Shown here: one piece after another, positions 8,420-16,829 of the stretch | How the letters are laid out: each line of letters begins with the position of its first letter | Numbering within the stretch: position 1 is the stretch's first letter | Source: an uncultured Lachnospira sp. | GTDB taxonomy: Bacteria; Bacillota; Clostridia; Lachnospirales; Lachnospiraceae | Length of the DNA: 64,000 nucleotides | Reading direction: 5' to 3' | Assembly (NCBI GenBank): GCA_910587485.1 | Contig: CAJUKN010000007.1 | Coordinates: forward strand, 57,405 to 121,404 | Translations under genes and position numbers: made by a program | The notes under the pieces: generated by a model | Told to the model about the DNA's origin: nothing | Databases searched by the model: none | What the model saw: only the letters and a program-made list of their open reading frames with translations

Positions 8420-8456
8420 TACCATCGGCGTTGGTAATTGTCGGTGGTATTTTTTT
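8420..8456 (+). terminator. Intrinsic terminator
   Basis: TACCATCG pairs with CGGTGGTA (one G-T pair), followed by seven T. Confidence 0.75.
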
Positions 8457-8503
8457 ATGTGATAAAATATAATTTTACTCTCTTTTACCTTTCGTGTTGT
8501 TGA

Positions 8504-8677
8504 CTCTACAGCTTTGTCAACTTTACCATATATGGTTTGCGTCAAATAGATGCTTGTGCTAAAATTTGGGCAGTGCGTTTGAAGATACAGGAGGCAGTAA
8601 ATGTTTGCAAAAGGTGGTATGCTGCTGTATTTGTTATTGCAGGAATCATGCTTGCAACAGTCAATTATTTGGTGTAA
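8504..8677 (+). pseudogene. Possible gene remnant (C-terminal membrane segment)
   Basis: A 57-codon open stretch without a convincing start, preceded by an in-frame TGA at 8501. Its end, KRWYAAVFVIAGIMLATVNYLV, looks like a terminal membrane helix. It overlaps the end of the opposite-strand gene by 13 bp. It may be a decayed gene or chance. Confidence 0.25.
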
Positions 8678-9276
8678 ATACGTGGGATATAACTTGCTTG
8701 CAGAATAATGATAAAACCAAATATAATAGATAATACAAAGCCTAAGATAGTAAGTATTGCAATAATAACATAGATTTCAATATGATAATTGTATTCATTG
8801 ATAAAAATTGGTTGTGTATATTTAGACAATCCATCATAATTCCATTTTAAATCCGATGCCATGTAGTTTAGCAAAGATTTTATTTGTTGATTGTGGCTTT
8901 CTAGGTTTGCTGTGAAGTTAAGTGTTTCAATGGTGATAGGAGGAATATCAGGATTTTCAAGTTTGTTTGAAGATATAAGATATATAGTACAAGTATTGTT
9001 TTTTAACGTATAGTAGTAATGAGCTTTTACAACATTATTGACAATATAATCATAGCCTGAATAATGAAGATTTGTAGCAGTACCATAAATGGAACTCACA
9101 TCATTTTTATAAAATTCATTAATATTGTTATCACAGGAATAGTATGAAGGAAAAAGATGTGATATAATATTAATTTTAAAACATATCATCAGTGCAAATA
9201 GTGTGAAGATAATGGAAAAAATAAAGTGATATAAAATATATTTATAAAATTTAATATTATGTCGAGTTGTATTCAT
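8665..9276 (-). CDS. Two-helix membrane protein, unknown function
   Basis: 203 residues with one membrane segment near the N terminus (about 10-35), a central domain of about 120 residues likely outside the cell, and a second long hydrophobic segment near the C terminus. ATG at 9276 is chosen because GGGGA lies just upstream; an ATG 12 bp earlier would include that site. I recognise no family. Confidence 0.55.
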   Translation of the reverse strand: MNTTRHNIKFYKYILYHFIFSIIFTLFALMICFKINIISHLFPSYYSCDNNINEFYKNDVSSIYGTATNLHYSGYDYIVNNVVKAHYYYTLKNNTCTIYLISSNKLENPDIPPITIETLNFTANLESHNQQIKSLLNYMASDLKWNYDGLSKYTQPIFINEYNYHIEIYVIIAILTILGFVLSIIFGFIIILQASYIPRIYTK

Positions 9277-9476
9277 AGTAATCCCCATTTATACTACATT
9301 TAAGTAGCTTGAAAAATTTGTTTTTTAACCTTTCTTTATCTTAATGAATTGTTTTAAAAGTAAATTAAGTCTGTCTATTTAGTATATTAAATTATTGCGA
9401 AATTTACAAGTCATTATGCGTAAGTTGGGTGTGAAAAATAAGTTTTAAGTTACTAAAAATTTAAAACGCTTTGTGC

Positions 9477-9505
9477 TTGCCCTAAGCCCTATTATTTGTT
9501 ACAAT
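9477..9505 (+). promoter_or_regulatory. Putative promoter of the methyltransferase gene
   Basis: TTGCCC at 9477-9482, 17 bp spacer, TACAAT at 9500-9505. The rest of the 318-bp gap (9277-9594) shows only A+T-rich sequence. Confidence 0.4.
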
Positions 9506-9594
9506 TCCATTATATTTTGCTAAAGGTTATAGAGTTGGAATAATGCAGATGCATTTATTTTTTACAAACACTGTGATTCAAAATGAGGATTTAT

Positions 9595-10341
9595 ATGAGA
9601 GAATATACTGATTTTGCATATGTCTATGATGAATATATGGATAATATACCATATGATGAATGGTGTGCGTATCTGATTCAATTATTACATGAATACCATA
9701 TTAATAGTGGAGATTTTATTGTAGATTTAGGCTGTGGTACAGGAACAGTTACAAGGATTCTTGATAAAGCTGGTTATGATTGTATAGGAATTGATATGTC
9801 ACAAGATATGTTGACGATTGCCTCTGAAAAAACATTTGATAATGGACAAGAAATCGTTTATAGTTTACAGGATATGAGAGAATTTAGCCTGCCTTATGAG
9901 GCTTTGGCTATGATTAGCATTGGCGATTCAATGAATTATATAACATCTGTCAATGACTTAAAAAATGTATTTGATTCTGTAAAGAAAGGACTAGCTTTAG
10001 GGGGCATATTTATTTTTGATTTAAAGACAATACATTTTTTTCGAGATATTTTAAGTGATAATACGTATGCAGAAAATAGAGATACATCTGCTTTTATATG
10101 GAATAATTATTATGAAAATGATACAAGAAATAATATATATGATTTGACAATATTTGTTCAAAATGAAGATGGTCTTTTTGAACGATTTGAGGAACAACAT
10201 TTTCAACATGGATTTGAGATTGATGAGGTAAAAAATGCAGCACAGACAGCAGGGTTAGAAGTGATAGCAGTCTATGATGCATTTACACATAATGAACCAA
10301 ACAAGGATAGTGAAAGATTATATTATATTGTTAAAAAATAA
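9595..10341 (+). CDS. Class I SAM-dependent methyltransferase
   Basis: 248 residues. SAM-binding motif I is VDLGCGTGTVTRIL near residue 45, followed by GIDMSQDML and SIGDSMNYI. The opening FAYVYDEYMDNIPYDEW is typical of a clostridial methyltransferase family often found next to hslO, as here (79 bp). Substrate unknown. ATG 9595 follows GAGGA (9585-9589); the earlier ATG at 9583 overlaps that site. Confidence 0.85.
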   Translation: MREYTDFAYVYDEYMDNIPYDEWCAYLIQLLHEYHINSGDFIVDLGCGTGTVTRILDKAGYDCIGIDMSQDMLTIASEKTFDNGQEIVYSLQDMREFSLPYEALAMISIGDSMNYITSVNDLKNVFDSVKKGLALGGIFIFDLKTIHFFRDILSDNTYAENRDTSAFIWNNYYENDTRNNIYDLTIFVQNEDGLFERFEEQHFQHGFEIDEVKNAAQTAGLEVIAVYDAFTHNEPNKDSERLYYIVKK

Positions 10342-10378
10342 TATGTTGATTGACGATAGGACAGATTTAAGATTTTGG

Positions 10379-10414
10379 TTTTATTCCTTAATGCAAAATG
10401 CTTCGGAATGGAGG
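10379..10414 (+). repeat. Conserved short leader before hslO (shared with 48876-48911)
   Basis: The 36 nt before the hslO ribosome binding site match the leader of the glycosyltransferase gene at 48.9 kb. Both read TTCCTTAA, then AAAAYGCTTCGGAATGG. TTCC can pair with GGAA beside the Shine-Dalgarno sequence. Confidence 0.5.
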
Positions 10415-10419
10415 AAAAA

Positions 10420-11298
10420 ATGAAGGATTATATTGTAAGAGGCGTTGCCTGTGAAGGTCAGATTAGGGCATTTGCAGCAACGACAAAAAATCTTGTCGAG
10501 GAGGCAAGAGGGAGGCATAATACAAGTCCAATAGCTACAGTGGCACTTGGAAGGCTTCTTACAGGTGGTGCAATGATGGGAACAATGATGAAAAATGATA
10601 CCGACCTTATGACAATACAGATTAAGGCGAATGGACCTATTGGTGCAATGACTGTAACAGCAGACCCTAAAGGCAATGTCAAGGGATTTGTGGCACACCC
10701 AGAGGTTATGCTTCCATTGGTTGATGGAAAGCTAGATATTGCAGGTGCTTTAGGTATAGGCGTGTTAAGTGTTATAAAAGACATTGGGTTAAAAGAACCT
10801 TATGTTGGAGATACCATTTTAGTAACAAGTGAAATTGGAGATGACTTGACTTATTATTTTGCAACAAGTGAGCAAATTCCATCATCTGTGGCACTTGGCG
10901 TTCTTATGAATAAAGATAATACAGTAAGGCAGGCGGGAGGATTTATTATCCAGTTGATGCCCGGTGCTGATACAGCAATACTTGATAAACTTGAACAAAG
11001 GATAGCAAAAATTCAATCTGTAACCGATTTTTTTGAGCAGCAAATGACGCCAGAAGATATCCTTGAACATGTGTTAGAGGGTATGAATTTTGAGTTGTTA
11101 GAAAAAATAGAAACAAAATTTTATTGTGACTGTTCCAAAGAAAAGGTGAGTAAAGCAGTTATAAGTATAGGAAGACAAGAGCTTATGTCCATGATTGAGG
11201 ATAATGAACCTATTGAAGTGAATTGTCATTTTTGTAATAGCCATTATCAATTTGATGTAGAGGAACTTAAAGTGATGTTTGAACACGCGACGAGATAA
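10420..11298 (+). CDS. hslO: Hsp33 redox-regulated chaperone
   Basis: 292 residues. Hsp33 is an ATP-independent holdase switched on by oxidation and heat. The zinc/redox switch is visible near the C terminus as CDCSKE and later CHFC (CxC and CxxC). The N-terminal ARGRHNTSPIATVALGRLL segment is characteristic. ATG 10420 follows GGAGGA at 10410-10415. Confidence 0.95.
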   Translation: MKDYIVRGVACEGQIRAFAATTKNLVEEARGRHNTSPIATVALGRLLTGGAMMGTMMKNDTDLMTIQIKANGPIGAMTVTADPKGNVKGFVAHPEVMLPLVDGKLDIAGALGIGVLSVIKDIGLKEPYVGDTILVTSEIGDDLTYYFATSEQIPSSVALGVLMNKDNTVRQAGGFIIQLMPGADTAILDKLEQRIAKIQSVTDFFEQQMTPEDILEHVLEGMNFELLEKIETKFYCDCSKEKVSKAVISIGRQELMSMIEDNEPIEVNCHFCNSHYQFDVEELKVMFEHATR

Positions 11299-11396
11299 TG
11301 TGCAGATACAAATTGTGGTGTGAAGAATTTATTTTTTACACCAATCTTCAGATATAGAAGGAACAATGAAATTGTAAGAATAGAATGGAGTATGTA

Positions 11397-13061
11397 ATGG
11401 AAAACGAAGTTGTATCAAGAAATTTTATTGAACAGATTATTGATAATGATATTGAAGATGGACATTGTAAAAAAGTCATTACAAGATTTCCCCCAGAACC
11501 AAATGGTTATCTTCATATAGGACATGCTAAGTCCATATTATTAAATTATGGGTTATCGCAAAAATATCATGGTCAGTTTAATTTGAGGTTTGATGATACA
11601 AACCCAACAAAAGAAAAAGAAGAGTTTGTAGAGTCAATTAAAAGTGATGTGGAATGGCTTGGCGCAAAATGGCATGAAGATGTATTGTTTGCCTCAAGTT
11701 ATTTTCCACAAATGTATGAGGCAGCAGTGAAGCTGATTAAAAAGGGGAAAGCTTATGTTTGTGATTTGACGCCTGAACAGATAAGAGAGTATAGAGGAAC
11801 GCTTACACAGCCGGGTAAGGAGAGTCCATATCGCAATCGAAGTGTTGAAGAAAATCTTGAACTGTTTGAAAATATGAAAAATGGTGTATATGAAGATGGT
11901 GCTAAAGTATTGAGAGCAAAAATTGACATGGCCTCACCAAATATTAATATGAGAGACCCAATTATTTATCGCGTTGCTCATATTACACATCATAGAACAG
12001 GTGATACATGGTGTATCTATCCAATGTATGATTTTGCACATCCAATTGAAGATGCGATTGAAGGGGTATCACACTCTATATGTACGTTGGAATTTGAAGA
12101 CCATAGACCGCTTTATGACTGGGTTGTAAAGGAATTAGAGTACGAGAATCCGCCAAAGCAGATTGAGTTTGCAAAATTGTACTTAAATAATGTGGTGACA
12201 GGAAAACGATATATTAAAAAATTGGTAGAAGATGGCATTGTAGACGGATGGGATGACCCAAGACTTGTATCCATTGCAGCACTGCGAAGGAGAGGCTTTA
12301 CGCCAGAGTCTATCAAGATGTTTGTGGATTTGGTAGGGGTGACAAAAAGTCAGGGTGCTGTAGAATACCCTATGCTTGAGTACTGTATAAGAGAAGATTT
12401 AAAACAAAAAGCAAGCCGAATGATGGCTGTCTTAGACCCAGTAAAGCTGATTATTGATAATTATCCAGAAGGTCAAATTGAATATATGGAAGTTCCTAAT
12501 AATCAAGAAAATCCAGAACTTGGTACAAGAAAAGTTCCATTTACAAAGGAATTGTATATTGAGAGAGAGGATTTTATGGAGGAACCACCAAAAAAATATT
12601 TCAGGTTGTTTCCGGGTAACGAAGTGCGATTGATGAATGCCTATTTTGTAACCTGTGTTGATTATAAAAAGGATGCATTGGGCAATATTACAGAAATTCA
12701 TTGCACATATGACCCTGAGACAAAAGGTGGTAATTTTGCAGGACGTAAAGTAAAAGGAACGATTCATTGGGTTTCTGTCAGTGAAGGTGTAAATGTTGAA
12801 GCAAGATTATATGAAAATATAGTCGATGAAGAAAAAGGCGTTTATGATGAGGAGACAGGACAGATTAATCTCAATCCTAATTCGTTAAAAGTAGTAAAAA
12901 GTTGTTATGTGGAGCCAGCGTTAGCACAGGCAAATGCACAAGATAAATTCCAGTTTGTCCGCAATGGATATTTTTGCGCTGATATAAAGGATAGTATTAA
13001 AGGGAAACCCGTATTTAATAGAATTGTATCGTTAAAAAGTTCTTTTAAATTGCCAGTATAA
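11397..13061 (+). CDS. glnS: Glutaminyl-tRNA synthetase
   Basis: 554 residues, class I synthetase charging tRNA-Gln. PPEPNGYLHIGHAKS contains the HIGH motif. The second signature is atypical: where many bacterial GlnRS read MSK this has VVTGKRYIKKLV, leaving the GKR lysine as the likely KMSKS equivalent. The C-terminal anticodon-binding barrels are complete. ATG 11397 is chosen; the in-frame ATG 11385 overlaps the GGAG site. Confidence 0.95.
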   Translation: MENEVVSRNFIEQIIDNDIEDGHCKKVITRFPPEPNGYLHIGHAKSILLNYGLSQKYHGQFNLRFDDTNPTKEKEEFVESIKSDVEWLGAKWHEDVLFASSYFPQMYEAAVKLIKKGKAYVCDLTPEQIREYRGTLTQPGKESPYRNRSVEENLELFENMKNGVYEDGAKVLRAKIDMASPNINMRDPIIYRVAHITHHRTGDTWCIYPMYDFAHPIEDAIEGVSHSICTLEFEDHRPLYDWVVKELEYENPPKQIEFAKLYLNNVVTGKRYIKKLVEDGIVDGWDDPRLVSIAALRRRGFTPESIKMFVDLVGVTKSQGAVEYPMLEYCIREDLKQKASRMMAVLDPVKLIIDNYPEGQIEYMEVPNNQENPELGTRKVPFTKELYIEREDFMEEPPKKYFRLFPGNEVRLMNAYFVTCVDYKKDALGNITEIHCTYDPETKGGNFAGRKVKGTIHWVSVSEGVNVEARLYENIVDEEKGVYDEETGQINLNPNSLKVVKSCYVEPALAQANAQDKFQFVRNGYFCADIKDSIKGKPVFNRIVSLKSSFKLPV

Positions 13062-13141
13062 TTAAATTGTATCAGGCAAGAACTGCATATTATATTTTAT
13101 AATATCTTATACTTGCTTTACTGTGATAGTTTCAAAACCGT

Positions 13142-13192
13142 CAAGAAGTAGCAAAGGCATAAATAGTGAAGCAGATTACAATACTGCTTTAC
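13142..13192 (+). repeat. Degenerate copy of the 3'-flanking repeat
   Basis: Contains AAGTAGCAAAG and AGCAGATTACAATACTGCTTT, similar in order to the repeat at 3969-4014 but with an insertion. It follows the glnS stop. Confidence 0.4.
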
Positions 13193-13222
13193 TAATATAC
13201 ATAAAAAGAAGGGAAATAAATA

Positions 13223-13999
13223 ATGAGTGATAGTAATCAACCAAAAGAAGCACAGTATCTTTTTGATAAAAGAGTGACTTGTACAATATGTGATAAGGAG
13301 TTTAAAAACAAGGTAGTTAAAACTGGAAAAGCAAGATTTCTTGGAACAGATGATGATTTAAGACCAAAATATTCTAATCTTGATACGATTAAGTATGATG
13401 TATATATGTGTCCATATTGTGGATATGCGTCAGTGTCAAGAGAGTTTGATAATGTTACGCCAAAACAAAGATTATTGTTAAAAACAGAAGTATGTAATCA
13501 GCAGTTTGGCATAAATAATCCAACAGAGGATATTGGCTATTATGATTATGATACAGCGATTGCAAGATATAAAAGGGCATTGCTTATTGCAATTAAGAAG
13601 CCTTCTAAGATTAGTGAGTGTTCTTATCTTCGCTTAAAAATTGCATGGCTTAATCGTTCCATGTATGAGGAGATTGTAAAGGATAAAGATGAGGAAGCTT
13701 TAACAGAAGAAGAAAAAGCAAAGTATGATAAATATAAAAGTGAAGAGGAAAGTTATTTAAAAGAAGCTTATGAAGGATTTGTAGAAGCCCTCTTAAAAGA
13801 ATATCCTCCAATATGTGGTATGGATGAATGTACATTTAACTATTTAATGTCTGTGTTGTCTTACAAAAATGAAGAGTATGATAATGCGTTGCGATTTGGC
13901 TATGATGTTATTCAATCCATCAATGCATCATCAAAATTAAAGGATAAACAAAGAGACCTTCTTGATAAGTTAAAAGATATAAAGAAAAGCGAAAATTAG
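13223..13999 (+). CDS. DUF2225 zinc-ribbon protein
   Basis: 258 residues. N-terminal CTICDKEF and MCPYCGYA pairs form a zinc ribbon, followed by a helical TPR-like region. Length and layout match DUF2225 proteins of Firmicutes, whose function is unknown. The ribosome binding site is AAGAAGGGAAA. Confidence 0.8.
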   Translation: MSDSNQPKEAQYLFDKRVTCTICDKEFKNKVVKTGKARFLGTDDDLRPKYSNLDTIKYDVYMCPYCGYASVSREFDNVTPKQRLLLKTEVCNQQFGINNPTEDIGYYDYDTAIARYKRALLIAIKKPSKISECSYLRLKIAWLNRSMYEEIVKDKDEEALTEEEKAKYDKYKSEEESYLKEAYEGFVEALLKEYPPICGMDECTFNYLMSVLSYKNEEYDNALRFGYDVIQSINASSKLKDKQRDLLDKLKDIKKSEN

Positions 14000-14020
14000 A
14001 GAGGCTTTTTGCAATATTTA

Positions 14021-14049
14021 TTGACAATACTTAGCGTGAATGATAAGAT
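14021..14049 (+). promoter_or_regulatory. cspA-type gene promoter
   Basis: TTGACA at 14021-14026, 17 bp spacer, TAAGAT at 14044-14049, about 50 bp before the start codon. Confidence 0.65.
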
Positions 14050-14097
14050 GTATCTGGCATCGCTTAGATACCGCATATTTTTTTGGAGGTACTTATA

Positions 14098-14298
14098 ATG
14101 AAAGGTACAGTAAAGTGGTTCAGCAATCAAAAAGGGTATGGATTCATTAATGACGAGAATGGCAATGATGTTTTCGTACACTACTCAGGACTTAACATGA
14201 GTGGCTTTAAGTCATTAGACGAGGGCGCTAGTGTAGAGTTTGATGTTACTGATGGAGCTAATGGTCGTCCACAGGCTACAAATGTAACAAAATTATAA
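14098..14298 (+). CDS. cspA: Cold-shock-domain RNA-binding protein
   Basis: 66 residues, a single cold-shock domain. RNP-1-like KGYGFIND and RNP-2-like VFVHYSGL are present, and the protein starts MKGTVKWFS as the family does. It binds single-stranded nucleic acid and melts RNA structure. ATG 14098 follows GGAGG at 14085-14089. Monocistronic behind its own promoter. Confidence 0.95.
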   Translation: MKGTVKWFSNQKGYGFINDENGNDVFVHYSGLNMSGFKSLDEGASVEFDVTDGANGRPQATNVTKL

Positions 14299-14386
14299 TC
14301 AAGGATGTGCTACAGTGTGCCTTTTTAAATATACAAGCTAGTGGTTATTATTGAAAAGATATATTGTTACAATTCAGATTATGAGT

Positions 14387-14482
14387 GGGGCTGTTGCAAA
14401 ATGAGAAATTCTACAAGATGTGATATGGCGTTATTTGGCTGATATCAATATATTGTATGGAACTTCATTTTGTGGCAGTCCT
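14387..14482. repeat. Long imperfect inverted repeat
   Basis: GGGGCTGTTGCAAAATGA (14387-14404) is imperfectly complementary to TCATTTTGTGGCAGTCCT (14465-14482). A similar structure is the terminator at 49941-49992. It lies between cspA and the YhfC-like gene and may be a terminator or a small palindromic repeat. Confidence 0.5.
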
Positions 14483-14532
14483 GTTGCTTTATAAATACAA
14501 ATCATAAAGTTGAGCAATAAAGGAGGATTGTT

Positions 14533-15348
14533 ATGGATACAATTGATTTTAATCAGACATTGCCGTCAGGTATAACATTTATGCTGCAAGCGGGAGGATT
14601 TTTGGCTGTTTCTGTATTTCTTGTAATGTTTATTGTTATCAAAAAGAGATGGAAAGGAAGAGTTACACCATTTTTTTTAGGATTGACCGTTTTTACATTT
14701 GTCAGAATATTTGTTATGCTTACAGAATCGGCATTAGCTTTAATTCCCAGCATTGACATTGCATTTTCATACAATCCAATAACACTTACCATTGTTGATT
14801 GTCTGCTTTGCGCAACAGGATATATAGCAGGTCGAATCGTTCTTTGCAAAGTGTTGGCAGAACGTTTTGAGAGAAAAGGAGATATCTATTTAGGTGGTCT
14901 TGGTTTAGGATTTGGTGATGCGCTGTTATATGGATTTACAGTGGTTTCATATTTTGTATGGTGCATAGGTATAGAAGGTAGTGGTTTGGAAGCAGCACTT
15001 TCAGAAATATCAGGCGAAGAACTTGTTGCAACATATCAATCTATATCCGATTTATTTGTAGCACCCGTTGTATTATGGTTATTTATGGGTGTAAGTACCA
15101 TTATTGATATGATTTTGCAGATGGCTTTAATGACAGTGACATTTGGTATTGAAAAGAAGATATTGCCATCAATGTTTCATGGTATCTGTTTTGTTATTAA
15201 TGTTGTGTCCGTTATTACATTCCAAATTTATGATGTAAATTCTGTTACAAGTATTGATGTTTTATTTGCTATTAAATTAATTATATTTGCAGTTGTTGTT
15301 TATTATATATTTAATGTTATAGGAAGAAAAATTCAATATGAAGAATAA
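14533..15348 (+). CDS. Polytopic membrane protein, YhfC-like
   Basis: 271 residues with about seven hydrophobic segments. The arrangement, including ERFERKGDIYLGGLGLGFGDALLYG in mid-protein, recalls the YhfC family (PF10086), putative intramembrane metalloproteases. In the part that is usually GLGHGGxEA the His and Glu are missing (GLGFGDALL), so if related it is probably catalytically inactive. The family call is tentative. AAAGGAGG precedes the ATG. Confidence 0.5.
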   Translation: MDTIDFNQTLPSGITFMLQAGGFLAVSVFLVMFIVIKKRWKGRVTPFFLGLTVFTFVRIFVMLTESALALIPSIDIAFSYNPITLTIVDCLLCATGYIAGRIVLCKVLAERFERKGDIYLGGLGLGFGDALLYGFTVVSYFVWCIGIEGSGLEAALSEISGEELVATYQSISDLFVAPVVLWLFMGVSTIIDMILQMALMTVTFGIEKKILPSMFHGICFVINVVSVITFQIYDVNSVTSIDVLFAIKLIIFAVVVYYIFNVIGRKIQYEE

Positions 15349-15366
15349 TTGAAAAATGAAAATTTA

Positions 15367-15407
15367 AGAGTAAGTAGTGAAATGGATTAAGAATATTTAC
15401 TTAACTT
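15367..15407 (+). repeat. Degenerate copy of the 3'-flanking repeat
   Basis: GAGTAAGTAGTGAAATGG then AAGAATATTTACTT resembles the middle of the repeat at 3969-4014. It follows the YhfC-like gene by about 20 bp. Confidence 0.3.
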
Positions 15408-15415
15408 AAAAGATG

Positions 15416-15470
15416 AATTTCACACATGGTTTGTGTTTCGTACAAACCATGTGTGAAATTTTTTATTTTT
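15416..15470 (+). terminator. Strong intrinsic terminator
   Basis: A perfect 19-bp stem (15416-15434 with 15442-15460, including CACACATGG/CCATGTGTG) and a 7-nt loop, followed by TTTTTATTTTT. Confidence 0.9.
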
Positions 15471-15554
15471 ACAAAAAAATTCAATCTATTAGCCTAAAGC
15501 TGTAAAATATAGCATCAGTTATTTTATAGGAAATTGCGTTGCGATAGTAGCTAT

Positions 15555-15601
15555 GAGGTTATGAGCAAGTAGCACGGCAGATTTTGAATATACGCTTTGA
15601 C
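15555..15601 (+). repeat. Dispersed 3'-flanking repeat, copy 2
   Basis: Shares GAGGTTATGAGCAAGTAGC exactly with copy 1 and ends CGCTTTGAC. It lies beyond the preceding terminator and directly at the end of the convergent binding-protein gene. Confidence 0.7.
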
Positions 15602-15606
15602 AATAC

Positions 15607-16623
15607 TCAATTTTTTGCTGCTTTTTTAGAAAAATCAGTAGTGACAAGTTTATCGTATGGAGCTTCTGCATCCAATTCGCCAGCTTCTGTAAGAATATCT
15701 TTTAAAAGGTCAAAGGAGTCTTTCTCAAATATCGTATCGCCTTTCCAAGTGTCTTGCGATTTGTATCGCTCTACTATTTTTGTGAGTGTTGCAATATCAG
15801 TCTCTTGAAATTGAGGGGCGATTGCTTGTGCTATTTCACTGCTTGTGTGGCTATTAACATAGTCAAGACCTTTTTGAATGGCATTGGTAAAAGATTGGAT
15901 AATTTCAGGATTTTTTTCTAAATAACTTTTTTTAGCACAGTAGGCAGTATAAGGAACATATCCGCTATCAACGCCCATGGAAGCAACAACATATCCTCTG
16001 CCTTCATTTTCAATTGTTGTTGCGGTTGGCTCAAATTCGGCAGTAAAATCGCCTAAGCCTGATGAATATGCAGCCGCCGTAGAACCAAAATCAATATTTT
16101 GAATAATCTCTACATCGTTTTTAGGGTCAATTCCTTGTTTTTTAAGGATATATTCCAAGAGCATTTGAGGCATACCACCAGCTCTGCCGCCTAAAATAGT
16201 TTTTCCCTTAACATCATTCCAAGTAAAATTGTTATAGGATTGTCTTGATACCAAGAAATTTCCAGCTCGTTGTGTGAGTTGTGCAAAATTGACAGCATAA
16301 TCTGCTGAACCACCAGTATATACATATATTGAGGCTTCAGAACCCATAAAACCAATATCCGCATCACCGCTTACCAGTGAAGTCATAACTTTATCTGCGC
16401 CAAATCCAGTAACAAGGTTTAACTCAATACCTTCTTCCAAAAAGTATCCTTTTTCAATAGCTACATATTGTGGTGCATAAAATATTGAATGTGCAACTTC
16501 ATTTAAAGTGACTTTTTGAACTTTATCAACTTCATTTGATTTGTTTTTTGAACATCCAAAAAATGTCAGCAACATTACAAATGTCAATAGTAAAACAGAC
16601 AATTTTTTCATAGTTGATTTCAT
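15607..16623 (-). CDS. ABC transporter substrate-binding lipoprotein (NMT1/SsuA-like)
   Basis: 338 residues. A signal peptide ends in the lipobox LTFFGC, so the mature protein is membrane-anchored. The fold family is the NMT1/THI5-like periplasmic binding proteins used for thiamine precursors, sulfonates, nitrate or similar small ligands: FYAPQYVAIEKGYFLEEGIEL and SGDADIGFMGSEAS are typical. No permease or ATPase gene is adjacent, so it must work with a transporter encoded elsewhere. Ligand not assignable. Confidence 0.85.
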   Translation of the reverse strand: MKSTMKKLSVLLLTFVMLLTFFGCSKNKSNEVDKVQKVTLNEVAHSIFYAPQYVAIEKGYFLEEGIELNLVTGFGADKVMTSLVSGDADIGFMGSEASIYVYTGGSADYAVNFAQLTQRAGNFLVSRQSYNNFTWNDVKGKTILGGRAGGMPQMLLEYILKKQGIDPKNDVEIIQNIDFGSTAAAYSSGLGDFTAEFEPTATTIENEGRGYVVASMGVDSGYVPYTAYCAKKSYLEKNPEIIQSFTNAIQKGLDYVNSHTSSEIAQAIAPQFQETDIATLTKIVERYKSQDTWKGDTIFEKDSFDLLKDILTEAGELDAEAPYDKLVTTDFSKKAAKN

Positions 16624-16686
16624 TAGGTTAAATCCTTATTATTTTTTATTATATTATGAAATAATGTTAAATGTGTCACAAAACAG

Positions 16687-16715
16687 TTTTCAACTAAATT
16701 TTTATGTGATATAAT
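16687..16715 (+). promoter_or_regulatory. Extended -10 promoter of the CZB chemoreceptor
   Basis: TGATATAAT (16707-16715) is an extended -10; TTTTCA at 16687-16692 is a weak -35 at 17 bp. Confidence 0.45.
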
Positions 16716-16829
16716 ATCTATATAATTAGAAATTTTGAAACAGAAAGGACGAAGGTGTTAAAGGGGTAATATATACATTTGTGCTTATGCTCGGAATTGT
16801 GAGCTGAACAAGAATGGAGGGGTAATACT

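Noticed and set aside
11299..11396. T-box leader before glnS
   Set aside because: A short hairpin is present but there is no T-box sequence or specifier stem.
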